This document shows, piece by piece, positions 51,922 to 61,412 of a DNA stretch of 64,000 nucleotides. Under the pieces are notes generated by a model, which worked only from the letters and a program-made list of their open reading frames with translations, was not told the DNA's origin and searched no databases. The stretch is from assembly GCF_013201825.1 (NCBI RefSeq), contig NZ_CP053836.1, positions 1,550,001-1,614,000 of the forward strand, read 5' to 3'. The position numbers and the translations under genes were made by a program. This DNA comes from Halarcobacter ebronensis. GTDB taxonomy: Bacteria; Campylobacterota; Campylobacteria; Campylobacterales; Arcobacteraceae. Position 1 is the stretch's first letter. Each line of letters starts with the position of its first letter.

Positions 51922-52602
51922 TTAAAAAAGTTCAATTTCCATCTCTGGTTCAACTTGAACTTTATCAGCTCCAAATAAATCAACACCACCAACATACTCT
52001 TTAATAACTGGAGCTTTTGTAATTTCAGTTTGAAGAGCTTTTTCCTCTTTAAAGATTTTCTTATCAGTTTCAGATTTTTGAGTTACTTTTATAAAAGTTT
52101 GAAAATCATCAGTCAAAAGGATTAATCTACCATGTTCACCTCTTGTGTGTTCACTTACAATCTTAAACCCTTCAGACTTACAAAAATCTTTTGCAAACTC
52201 AACATTTCTATGTCCAATAGAGTTAATCATATTCATATTTAGTTGCATAATATCAGCCCCACCAGAAATCTTAGCTTGCATATTTGATTTGCTACATCCA
52301 AGTTTATACATCTCATTTAGCATTGCTTCTACTGAGTATAAACCATATTTCATATCATCATTTGTACTATTTGTTGTTGGCAATAAAAAGTGATTCATAC
52401 CTTTTATTTTTCTTACTTTATCATAGAACATAATTGCAACACAAGACCCAAGAAGTGTTTTAAATGCAATAAAATCATCATCAGGACCAACTGCAAATTC
52501 ACCACCAATTATTGTATGAGTATTAAAACCCTTAGTTTTTTGAGTAAATCTTGATAAAGAAGCTTTTTCAATGCTTCCATCTTTATGCCCTATAATTATC
52601 AA
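51922..52602 (-). CDS. cheD: Chemoreceptor glutamine deamidase CheD
   Basis: 226 aa. The core has GGEFAVGPDD, TLLGSCVAIMFYD with the nucleophilic Cys, GMNHFLLP with the His, and SGGADIMQLNMNMINSIGHRN. A C-terminal extension (~170-226) is charged and ends VDLFGADKVQVEPEMEIELF. Overlaps cheR by 4 bp. Confidence 0.92.
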   Translation of the reverse strand: MIIIGHKDGSIEKASLSRFTQKTKGFNTHTIIGGEFAVGPDDDFIAFKTLLGSCVAIMFYDKVRKIKGMNHFLLPTTNSTNDDMKYGLYSVEAMLNEMYKLGCSKSNMQAKISGGADIMQLNMNMINSIGHRNVEFAKDFCKSEGFKIVSEHTRGEHGRLILLTDDFQTFIKVTQKSETDKKIFKEEKALQTEITKAPVIKEYVGGVDLFGADKVQVEPEMEIELF

Positions 52603-53441
52603 TAAAAATCCTTTCTTTTGATAAAAATGTTTTGCCCTACTCTTTCAACACAACTTATAAGATCCTGTGGATTCTCTGAATGTCCAAGATATAATGTACC
52701 ACCAATTTTCAAATGAGAAAAAAGTTTTTTCAAAATTTTATTTTGATCTTCATTTGAAAAATAGATTAACACATTTCTGCAAAAAATTACATCAAAATAA
52801 TCTTTTTGATATGGATATGAAGGATCGTTTAAGTTCATCACCTTAAACGTAACCATTTTTTGTAATTCAGGTTTTACTTTTATTAAAATCTCTTCACTTG
52901 CAAGTGTTTTTTGAACTCTTCTTTTAAAATATTTTGAAGGTTTTAACCATGAAGGAAACTCTTTAGAAGATTTTGAATATCTATAAACACCATTTGCAGC
53001 ATATTGTAATACATTTGTATCAATATCTGTAGCTAAAATTGTTGCATTGATATTTTTCCCACACTCTTCACTAGCTTCTAAAACAGTCATTGCCATAGAA
53101 TATGGTTCTTCACCCGTAGAAGAAGCAGAACAATACATTTTAATTTGTTGTGAATTTTTAGCAAAGATAGGTAAAACTCTATCTTTTAAGTCTGCAAAGT
53201 GGAAATCTTCTCTAAAAAAATGTGTTTTATTGGTAGTGAAAGAGTTAATAAACTCCATTGTAAAAGAGCCCTCTTCTACTGCATCCAAAAGCTCTTCTAT
53301 ATCACCATCATATCTTGTATCTCTTTTTAACTTATGAAGCCTATTTGCAATCATAATATCTTTATTTTCCGACAGAGAAATTCCTGTTAAAGAATAAAGA
53401 ATTTTTTTTACTCTGTCGTGTAAATCATTACTACTGCTCAT
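52599..53441 (-). CDS. cheR: Chemoreceptor methyltransferase CheR
   Basis: 280 aa. The N-terminal helical domain is followed by the SAM-binding domain with CSASSTGEEPYSMAM, ATDIDTNVLQYA, and FDVIFCRNVLIYFSNEDQ, all typical of CheR. It methylates receptor glutamates, opposing CheB. Between cheA and cheD. Confidence 0.95.
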   Translation of the reverse strand: MSSSNDLHDRVKKILYSLTGISLSENKDIMIANRLHKLKRDTRYDGDIEELLDAVEEGSFTMEFINSFTTNKTHFFREDFHFADLKDRVLPIFAKNSQQIKMYCSASSTGEEPYSMAMTVLEASEECGKNINATILATDIDTNVLQYAANGVYRYSKSSKEFPSWLKPSKYFKRRVQKTLASEEILIKVKPELQKMVTFKVMNLNDPSYPYQKDYFDVIFCRNVLIYFSNEDQNKILKKLFSHLKIGGTLYLGHSENPQDLISCVERVGQNIFIKRKDFY

Positions 53442-53447
53442 TCAACC

Positions 53448-55577
53448 TCACGATGCTTTTTGCATTAAGTTGTTCAAATCTTTTTCGATTTTTATTTGAG
53501 CATTAATGATTCCTAAAACATCGAGAATCAAGCCAATACTTCCATCTCCTCTAACTGTTGCAGCACCAATACCTTCAACACTTCTAAAGTTTTTATCTAA
53601 AGGTTTAACTACAACTTGATGCTGATTTAAGAATTCATCAATTGAAATTGCAACTTTTTGTGTACCTGATTTTACAACAATAAGCATTCCATCTTCAAGT
53701 TTTTCAAATGTTGGATCAACACCAAAAAGTTGATGTAATCTTACTACAGGGATAAACTCTTCTCTTAACATTAAAAGATCTTGAGAACCATCACCAATTT
53801 TTTTGATCATATCTGAAGTTGGTTGCAATGATTCAACAATAGAACTTAATGGTAAAATATATTTTTGATCTCCAACTGCAATATCAAGTCCATCTAGAAT
53901 TGCCAATGTTAGAGGAAGCATAATTGTTATAACTGTACCTTTTCCAAGTTCAGTATCTAGTTTAATTGCTCCACCCAGTTTTTGAATATTTGTTTTAACA
54001 ACGTCCATTCCAACACCTCTTCCAGAGATATCAGTAATTTTTTCTGCTGTTGAAACACCTGCGCCAAAAACTAACATAGCTTTTTCATTATCACTCATTG
54101 TATTATATTGATTTTCATCAATTTGTCCTTGATCTAGAGCTTTTTGTGCAACTCTTTCACAGTCAATACCTTTCCCATCATCTTCAATTGTGATAATCAT
54201 TTGACCATTAGCTTGCTCTGCTGAAATAGTAATAGATCCCGTTTCATCTTTTCCACTTGATTTTCTAACATCAGGAGTCTCTAAACCATGATCAAGTGAG
54301 TTTCTAATAATATGCATTAATGGGTCAGTTAAACCTTCAATCATTGCTTTATCTATCTCAACATTATCTCCATAATGTTTAAATTCAACTTTTTTATTAA
54401 GTTTTTTAGAAATATCTCTAACAACTTTAGGGAATTTTGAGTAAATAGATTCCATAGGAACCATTCTTATACTCATAATTGAATCTTGCATATCTCTAAT
54501 ATGTCGTTCAAGCAATTCTAATCTCTCTAATACTGCATTTCTTGTTTTTGTATCCTCAATAGAGCTTGTAAACTGTGTTAACATAGCATTTGTGATAACT
54601 AGATCTCCAACATTATTCATTAATAAATCAATTTTATCTAGATTTACTCTAATATTATTCGAAGCTGAAGCTTTTTTATCTTTTTCTTCTTTTGCTGCAG
54701 CACCAGTTGCTGCTCTTGGAGTTCTTCTTGGAGATGAAGCCTCTTCTGTTTCTTCTCCATCTTTTGGTTGTTCTTCAACTTTTTTTGCAGGTTCTTTTCT
54801 AGTTTGAGTTGCTGAAATAGCCTCTTTTTGATCAGAATTATTTCCTTGAAGTTTAGCGTCAGGAGTTATATTTGGCATATCATCAAAAAATCCAAAATCT
54901 TCATTCTCATTATGAGTAATTACAGGAAGAGCTTCAGTACTAATTCTTTTATCTAACTCTTCATCAAAAAATCCATAATTACTATTTTCTGTTTCATGAC
55001 CAATTTCATCATCTTTGAAAAATCCATATGAAACATTAAATTTACTATCATTAATATCTGAATCATATAAACCTATATCATCATTAGAAGTTTTTGCCAC
55101 AGTTTTAGATGCAGGGGTAGATACTGTCTTTTCTTCTTTTACAGGCTCAGCTGCAGCTGTTGTTTCTGGAACTTTTCCATTAATATAAGCTTTAATATCA
55201 ATTAACAAGTCAGCAGTTAATTCTTCAAAAGTTTCTCTTGTTAACTCCTCAGCAACTTCTAAATCTAGAAGTTCTTTCATTACATCTAAACCATCAATTA
55301 AAGTACTTGCCATTTCTGGTTTGAATTCAATTTCATGATTTCTAAGCTTATCCATCATGTTTTCAACATTATGGGTAAATTCTGCAAACATCGACAACTC
55401 AACAGATGCACCACTACCTTTTAGGGTGTGTACATCTCTAAATAGTTGTCCCATCTCTTCATCAGTTAATGATCCATTGTTTTCTGCTTCAAGCAAAACA
55501 TTATCAGCTGATTCAAATAACTCTTCAGCCTCTTCTAGGAACATTTCTCTATATTTAGAAATATCAAAACCAGACAT
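53448..55577 (-). CDS. cheA: Chemotaxis histidine kinase CheA
   Basis: 709 aa. The P1 HPt domain carries the phospho-His in DVHTLKGSGAS. A ~170-residue linker lacks a recognisable P2 domain but contains three similar words: YGFFKDDE, YGFFDEEL and FGFFDDMP. P3 is the dimerisation helix pair. P4 has HIIRNSLDHGLE, EDDGKGID and GRGVGMDVVKTNI. A C-terminal CheW-like P5 follows. There is no fused receiver domain, in contrast to CheAY of Helicobacter and Campylobacter; a separate CheY is encoded 15 bp upstream. Confidence 0.95.
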   Translation of the reverse strand: MSGFDISKYREMFLEEAEELFESADNVLLEAENNGSLTDEEMGQLFRDVHTLKGSGASVELSMFAEFTHNVENMMDKLRNHEIEFKPEMASTLIDGLDVMKELLDLEVAEELTRETFEELTADLLIDIKAYINGKVPETTAAAEPVKEEKTVSTPASKTVAKTSNDDIGLYDSDINDSKFNVSYGFFKDDEIGHETENSNYGFFDEELDKRISTEALPVITHNENEDFGFFDDMPNITPDAKLQGNNSDQKEAISATQTRKEPAKKVEEQPKDGEETEEASSPRRTPRAATGAAAKEEKDKKASASNNIRVNLDKIDLLMNNVGDLVITNAMLTQFTSSIEDTKTRNAVLERLELLERHIRDMQDSIMSIRMVPMESIYSKFPKVVRDISKKLNKKVEFKHYGDNVEIDKAMIEGLTDPLMHIIRNSLDHGLETPDVRKSSGKDETGSITISAEQANGQMIITIEDDGKGIDCERVAQKALDQGQIDENQYNTMSDNEKAMLVFGAGVSTAEKITDISGRGVGMDVVKTNIQKLGGAIKLDTELGKGTVITIMLPLTLAILDGLDIAVGDQKYILPLSSIVESLQPTSDMIKKIGDGSQDLLMLREEFIPVVRLHQLFGVDPTFEKLEDGMLIVVKSGTQKVAISIDEFLNQHQVVVKPLDKNFRSVEGIGAATVRGDGSIGLILDVLGIINAQIKIEKDLNNLMQKAS

Positions 55578-55592
55578 AATTAAACCTTTTTA

Positions 55593-55961
55593 TTATCTAC
55601 TTAATACTATATTAACTGCTTTTAATAGTTGTTCTGGAACAAATGGTTTAACAATCCAACCAGTAGCTCCTGCAGCTTTACCTTTTGCTTTCATTTCATC
55701 ACTTCTTTCAGTAGTTAATACTAAAATTGGTCTACTTGCATATGCAGGTAATTTTCTTAGCTCACCAATTAGTGTTAATCCGTCCATATTTGGCATGTTA
55801 ACATCAGTAATGATTAAGTCAAATGTAGTAGCTTTAGCTTTTTGTAAACCATCAACTCCATCTACTGCCTCAATCACATCATTATAACCACCTTCATTAA
55901 GTGCATAATTCAGCATATCTCTTAACATTGTTGAATCATCCACGATTAAAAGTTTAGCCAT
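55593..55961 (-). CDS. cheY: CheY-like single-domain response regulator
   Basis: 122 aa receiver-only protein: IVDDSTMLRDML, phosphoacceptor Asp in DLIITDVNMPNMDG, Thr in VLTTERSDEM and Lys in GWIVKPF. It is first in the operon with cheA, so it is the probable phosphotransfer partner. AAGGGG ribosome site. Confidence 0.93.
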   Translation of the reverse strand: MAKLLIVDDSTMLRDMLNYALNEGGYNDVIEAVDGVDGLQKAKATTFDLIITDVNMPNMDGLTLIGELRKLPAYASRPILVLTTERSDEMKAKGKAAGATGWIVKPFVPEQLLKAVNIVLSR

Positions 55962-56038
55962 AAAAACCCCTTGTATTTTTTAAAAAAATATTATTTTATC
56001 TATCTTAACTAAAGAAATATTAAATTAACTTTAAGATT

Positions 56039-58216
56039 TTAAATACCATTTAAAGCTAATTCTATTCTATCTTTTTTAACTTTTAAAACCTTAATTTCAA
56101 CATTATCTTCAACTTTTAAAACATCTTCAACTCTTGTAACTCTTTCTTTAGAAAGCTTAGATATATGAAGAAGCCCTTCTCCACCTTTTGGTAATTCAAC
56201 AAATGCTCCAAAGTCCGTAATTCTAACTACTTTCCCTGTTAAAACTTCATCTATTTCATAAAGTTTTTCAAAGTCAATACTCTTTTTGTCATTGTCTCTT
56301 CTAGAACTACTTGAAATAGATTTAATGTGTTCACAAGCATCTAATACATTTTGTTTATTTTCACCACTTACTTTTACATTTCCACTGTCTCTATCTAAAT
56401 CAATAGATACAGAGAATTTTTCAATAATCTCTTTAATAGTCGAACCAGCTTTACCTATAACAACCATAATTTTACTTGGATCAATTGCAAATTGTTCAAC
56501 TAAAGGTAATGCTTCACTTGGTACAATTTCTAGTGCAGCTTCTTCCATAATACCTAAAATATGTTCCCTACCCTCTTTTGCTTGATATAGTGCTTCTCTT
56601 AATACTGATAACTCTATTCCACCAAGTTTGATATCCATTTGAAGAGCTGTTATCCCTTCTTTAGTTCCAGCAACTTTAAAATCCATATCACCATCATGAT
56701 CTTCTAATCCCATAATATCAGTTAATACAGAGTAATTATTACCTTCAACAACCATTCCCATTGCAACACCAGCAACAAGACTTGATACAGGAACACCTGC
56801 TGCTTTAAGAGCCAAAGAACCTCCACAAACTGTTGCCATAGAAGAAGATCCATTTGACTCTAAAATTTCAGAAACAAGTCTTACTGTATCTTCATAATCC
56901 TTATCTATAGTTGCTTCAAGTGCTTTTTTAGCTAAGTTACCATGTCCTAGCTCTCTTCTTCCTACCCCAAACATAGGTTTTGCTTCACCAACAGAGAAAC
57001 CTGGAAAATTGTAGTGAACCATAAAGTTTTCCACTCTAGTTGATTTTTCAGTCAACACTTCATACATTTGACCATCTTTAGTTCCTGCTAAAGTTCCAAC
57101 AACTAATGCTTGAGTTTCACCTCTTGTAAAAAGGCATGAAGAGTGAGCAGATGGTAAAATATTTGTTTCAATAGTAATTGGTCTAACCTCTTTTAAACCT
57201 CTTCCGTCAGCTCTAACTTTATCATTTACAATCATTGCTCTTACAACTTCTCTTTTAACTAAAGAAACTGCTTCATAAATAGTTGAAAATTCAATCCCAT
57301 TTGAACTGCAATAAGTATCAGCCATAATCTTTTTAGATACATCTTTAAGTTCAGTTGCTCTTTCACTTTTTGCTAATTTTTGTAAAGCAAATTTTATCTC
57401 TTCTAAATAATTATCTCTTACATGTTTTATAACAGCTTCATCTATTGTAAATTCAACTAATTTAATTTCAACAGCCTCTTTTGAAACTGATTGAAACCCT
57501 ATTTCATAAGTTTCATTTGATGCTTTTAACGCATTTTGAGCTACTGAAATTGCTTCAACTAGTTCATCTTCAGACATTTCGTTTGTTTTATGAACTTTTG
57601 TAAAAGCTTCAATATCGATTTCAACCATCTCTTCAGATGAAATAGCTTTCATCTCTATCATTAATAACTCTTCTTTAGTTCCAGCAACATAAAGGTCTAA
57701 AGTTGATTCATTAAGCTGTTCAGAATTAGGATTAACAATATATTCTCCTTCAACTTTTGCAACTCTAACTCCAACAACTGATTTTTTTATTGGGAGATTA
57801 GAAGTATACAATGCAGCACTTGCAGCATTTAAAGCTAAAACTTGTAAATCAACATTTTTGTCTGCACTTAAAACCATAACAGTTATTGTTGTAGGATAAA
57901 CATACCCTTTTGGGAATAGTGGTCTTAAACTTCTATCAATAACTCTTGAAGTTAATGTTTCAAAATCACTAGGTTTTGCTTCTCTTTTTATAAAACCACC
58001 TGGAAGTTTAGCAGAAGCATAAGTCTTCTCTACATATTGTACAGTCAAAGGTGTAAAATCTTCTTCAACAGGATTGTCAAATTCACTAACAACTGTAGCT
58101 AATACAACAGCATTCCCTAATTTTGCTAATACTGATCCATTAGCTTGTTTGGCAACTTTCCCAAACTCAAAAATTTCTTGTTTTCCATTTAACTCAAATT
58201 CACAAACTGTTGACAT
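56039..58216 (-). CDS. pnp: Polyribonucleotide nucleotidyltransferase
   Basis: 725 aa. Two RNase PH-like domains (KLPGGFIKREAKPSDFETLTSR; FSVGEAKPMFGVGRRELGHG; ISSLVAGVAMGMV-like) are followed by a KH domain (IMVVIGKAGSTIKEIIE) and a C-terminal S1 domain (GKVVRITDFGAFVELPKGGEGLLHISKL). Phosphorolytic 3'-5' RNA degradation. Full length. Confidence 0.97.
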   Translation of the reverse strand: MSTVCEFELNGKQEIFEFGKVAKQANGSVLAKLGNAVVLATVVSEFDNPVEEDFTPLTVQYVEKTYASAKLPGGFIKREAKPSDFETLTSRVIDRSLRPLFPKGYVYPTTITVMVLSADKNVDLQVLALNAASAALYTSNLPIKKSVVGVRVAKVEGEYIVNPNSEQLNESTLDLYVAGTKEELLMIEMKAISSEEMVEIDIEAFTKVHKTNEMSEDELVEAISVAQNALKASNETYEIGFQSVSKEAVEIKLVEFTIDEAVIKHVRDNYLEEIKFALQKLAKSERATELKDVSKKIMADTYCSSNGIEFSTIYEAVSLVKREVVRAMIVNDKVRADGRGLKEVRPITIETNILPSAHSSCLFTRGETQALVVGTLAGTKDGQMYEVLTEKSTRVENFMVHYNFPGFSVGEAKPMFGVGRRELGHGNLAKKALEATIDKDYEDTVRLVSEILESNGSSSMATVCGGSLALKAAGVPVSSLVAGVAMGMVVEGNNYSVLTDIMGLEDHDGDMDFKVAGTKEGITALQMDIKLGGIELSVLREALYQAKEGREHILGIMEEAALEIVPSEALPLVEQFAIDPSKIMVVIGKAGSTIKEIIEKFSVSIDLDRDSGNVKVSGENKQNVLDACEHIKSISSSSRRDNDKKSIDFEKLYEIDEVLTGKVVRITDFGAFVELPKGGEGLLHISKLSKERVTRVEDVLKVEDNVEIKVLKVKKDRIELALNGI

Positions 58217-58221
58217 AAAAT

Positions 58222-58869
58222 TTATCCTTTATAATTTTTAATTTCATCATATGTTATCTCTTCTAATTCGTCATAATAAAAATCTATTGAAATAAAATGA
58301 TCTAGATTCTTAACATAATATAAATCATCTGCTATAGACTCAATTGTCTGAATACTTGCAGTCGGCAATATTGGTATTGCAACAGACACAGATTTAGCAC
58401 CTAAATGAATAGCTGTTTTAATACAAGCCATCATAGTTAAACTTGTATTTAATCCTTCATCAACTAAAAGAACATTTTTATTCTCTAAATCTTCTAGCTT
58501 TTTACCTTCTCTAAACTTATTAACACAAGTAGTTAATTCGTTATCATAGATATATCTAGATTTTGAAAATACAAAATCTAGGCTTATCTCAAATGCTTTT
58601 ACTAACTCTTCATGAATTACTACCTCTTCACTCTCGGTTACAATTGCTATTTCGCACTCATCATTATTTGGTGCATAGATTTTTCTAGAAAACATCAAAT
58701 CCATTTTTGCATCAAGTTCATTTGCTACTATTTTTGCAATGGGTAGAGCATTATATGAAGTTGAAATAACAATCCACTCTTCTAGTTTCATCTTATTTAT
58801 TGGCAAAATATCAATAAGTCTGTATGCTGCGACTTCTCTATTTTTAAAATATATTTTATCAGGTGTCAT
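58222..58869 (-). CDS. Phosphoribosyltransferase-family protein
   Basis: 215 aa with a PRTase fold: the PRPP loop is NKNVLLVDEGLNTSLTMMACI and SVSVAIPILPTASIQTIESI follows. The substrate is unknown; proteins of this type are often annotated ComF- or hypothetical PRTase-like. It lies between lptD and pnp with gaps of only a few bases. Confidence 0.8.
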   Translation of the reverse strand: MTPDKIYFKNREVAAYRLIDILPINKMKLEEWIVISTSYNALPIAKIVANELDAKMDLMFSRKIYAPNNDECEIAIVTESEEVVIHEELVKAFEISLDFVFSKSRYIYDNELTTCVNKFREGKKLEDLENKNVLLVDEGLNTSLTMMACIKTAIHLGAKSVSVAIPILPTASIQTIESIADDLYYVKNLDHFISIDFYYDELEEITYDEIKNYKG

Positions 58870-58871
58870 AT

Positions 58872-60974
58872 TTAATTAACATTTTCCTCATTATTATAGG
58901 TATATTTTTGTGTTATACCACCAATTGGTTTTAGATATAGTTGTAGATAAAATGCATTTTGTGTTATAGAACTATGGTCTGTACTAGAAGTTGCAATTAA
59001 CTCTTTTTCAAACTTAATATCTAAATCCCAACAGCTTTCACTAATTCTAAATTTTAATCCCTGTTTTGTTCTTAAATTATCTAATAAATTGTAATTTGTA
59101 TAATAAGATACAGAATATTTATCTGAAAATCTATACTTTGCTTCAACTTGATATGACTCTAAATCTTCTTTTTGTAAATTTGGAGTGTTTTTTGTAAGGT
59201 AATGTCCTAATAGTAGATAGAAATTCTCATAAGATAAAGAGAATGATGATGAACTTTCTGCAACTTTTCTGTATTGATAGTCATAAACTAATCTATTACT
59301 AATTGAACCTAAAATATAGTTATAAATAATCTCATTTTCAATATAACTAGTTCTTAAGTCACTTATATTATCATATAAAATCACTTCTTTTAACTTATGG
59401 TTTACTATTTGTTGCAAGGTTTCTCTATCATAAAAAGAGTGATTGATCCCTAATTCTAAACTATTTTCACCTCTATCGATTGTAAAAGGTTGTAATTCAG
59501 AATCTGTAGTGGTTATATTATATAAATAACCATCTTTTTCAATCTCTTCAACTTTGTTTAAATTTGCAAACAAGTTAATTGTATGTATATAATTTTCATA
59601 AGGTTTAACTAAATCACTATTTAATGAGATTGTACTTTTTGATTCTACATATGTACCATCATCAAAGTTTTTTGAAGCTTCTGAATAACTATATCTATTA
59701 ACTAAAAATTCATGTTTTAATATTAAATTAACATAATTGTTAAAAAATGATTGAGAATATGAAACTGGTAGACTTAATTCATATTGTTGTGCCTTAATTC
59801 CTTTTTCTCTAGTATGGTTAGTATATTTAATATCAGTTGAGTAAACTAATTTATCTAAAAAAATTGGTTTTGTATATGAGTGAGCTTGAAGTTTTGGTAA
59901 TTCTTGCATTGTACTTGTATTTGACTCTTTTGAAACATCAATATAGTATCTAAAATATGAACCTAAAAAATAGCTTGGAGTATTGTAAATATAGTTGATT
60001 TTTGATTCAACTTTTTCAGTAATTGAGTTTTCATCACCAGCAACTTCTAAAGTTTTATATTCACTATCATTTAAGTAATTTATATCTACATATAAACCAT
60101 CATTATATCCAAGTTTGTTAGGAGACAAAATGCTATTTCTTACATAATTTAAATCTACACCGTTATGGTTATCATTTCTAAGTTTATGCTCTTTTTGATA
60201 TGTTTCTTTTTCTTTAAAAAAACCTGCACTTAAACTAAGCATAGAATTAATTGAATCAGCATATCTGAAATATGCGTAAAATCCTGCCCCTCTACTTGTC
60301 CTAATTTGAGGAACTAATTCAAAATCATAGTTTTGAGCAGGAGCAATAAATAGTGGTTGTGCATAATATGCACCTTCAGTACTTGAATAACCTACAGTAG
60401 GAAATAAAAGTCCAGTCCTTCTTGTTCTATCTGTTGAAAAACCAAAATATGGGAAATATAATAATGGGACATTTTTAAAATAGAGTCTTGAATTATATGC
60501 ATTTATCCATTTATCTTTTGTATCATAATCTGCACTACTAAACTTTATACTCCAATCAGGATCCACACAATCACAACTAGAAAGGATAGAATCTTCAATA
60601 TAAACAATATCCCCTTTTCTTTGTGAATCTTTCGAACTAATCCAAATTGAACTAGAATCTTCAAAATAGATACTTGGTTTTTGATACATGTCATTTGTAT
60701 TTAAATCCAAAAATGCATAATTACTATTCATTTGAATATTATTATTTCTTAAAATAACAACATCATCAAAAAGTTCAAAAGTACCTTTGTTTTTATCATA
60801 AATCGCTTTTTGTGCAGTTATATAATAAGTTGGAGAAAAAGCAACAACATTTCCTGTTGCAATAACAATATCATTTTTTGTAACTAAATCATTAGAGATT
60901 ATTTGAAATCTTTCTACTTCTGCATATAAGAAAGATAAAGAGAGAATAAATAGTAATAGTGTTTTTTTAAGCAT
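58872..60974 (-). CDS. lptD: LPS-assembly outer membrane protein LptD
   Basis: 700 aa with a signal peptide (LLLFILSLSFLYAEV), an N-terminal OstA/LptA-like jelly-roll (IATGNVVAFSPTYYITAQKA), CDCVDPDW, and a large C-terminal barrel including LLFPTVGYSSTEGAYYAQPLF. It delivers LPS or LOS to the cell surface. Overlaps the RDD gene by 8 bp. Confidence 0.9.
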   Translation of the reverse strand: MLKKTLLLFILSLSFLYAEVERFQIISNDLVTKNDIVIATGNVVAFSPTYYITAQKAIYDKNKGTFELFDDVVILRNNNIQMNSNYAFLDLNTNDMYQKPSIYFEDSSSIWISSKDSQRKGDIVYIEDSILSSCDCVDPDWSIKFSSADYDTKDKWINAYNSRLYFKNVPLLYFPYFGFSTDRTRRTGLLFPTVGYSSTEGAYYAQPLFIAPAQNYDFELVPQIRTSRGAGFYAYFRYADSINSMLSLSAGFFKEKETYQKEHKLRNDNHNGVDLNYVRNSILSPNKLGYNDGLYVDINYLNDSEYKTLEVAGDENSITEKVESKINYIYNTPSYFLGSYFRYYIDVSKESNTSTMQELPKLQAHSYTKPIFLDKLVYSTDIKYTNHTREKGIKAQQYELSLPVSYSQSFFNNYVNLILKHEFLVNRYSYSEASKNFDDGTYVESKSTISLNSDLVKPYENYIHTINLFANLNKVEEIEKDGYLYNITTTDSELQPFTIDRGENSLELGINHSFYDRETLQQIVNHKLKEVILYDNISDLRTSYIENEIIYNYILGSISNRLVYDYQYRKVAESSSSFSLSYENFYLLLGHYLTKNTPNLQKEDLESYQVEAKYRFSDKYSVSYYTNYNLLDNLRTKQGLKFRISESCWDLDIKFEKELIATSSTDHSSITQNAFYLQLYLKPIGGITQKYTYNNEENVN

Positions 60975-61398
60975 TGACTACTAATGTCCTTCCTAATTTA
61001 TCATGAAATGTTTGTCTTCCATCATTGAAAAATGCGAATATAAATCCAATATAAAAAAACATTTCACTTACTATTCTAAAAATTGATCTTAACATTGCAG
61101 AAGTGATAGAAACTTTTCCAAAATTATAGAAGTCAATTACTTTTATCTTTGTAACTATTTTACCAACTGTTGCCCCATAATACCAGACAAAAAAAGATTG
61201 ATATAAAAATTTCAAAAAAAGTACTTGTAAAATAAAGTCATTCATAATAATTAATGCTGACATTACATCATCACCTGCAATTGCTATTTTATCCCAATAT
61301 ATTAAAATAACAATTAAAGTGACTAAAAAATCATCAATAACAAAGGCAAAAGCCCGTGATCTTATACTAGCTAGTTCTAAGTTCTCGCTCTTATTCAT
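60967..61398 (-). CDS. RDD-family membrane protein
   Basis: 143 aa with three hydrophobic helices and the family start SIRSRAFAFVIDDFLVTLI (R and the DD pair). YYGATVGKIVTKIKVID is the conserved second motif. RDD proteins have an unsettled role, with transport proposed. In the purD-RDD-lptD run. Confidence 0.88.
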   Translation of the reverse strand: MNKSENLELASIRSRAFAFVIDDFLVTLIVILIYWDKIAIAGDDVMSALIIMNDFILQVLFLKFLYQSFFVWYYGATVGKIVTKIKVIDFYNFGKVSITSAMLRSIFRIVSEMFFYIGFIFAFFNDGRQTFHDKLGRTLVVNA

Positions 61399-61412
61399 AT
61401 TTAGACAACTAT

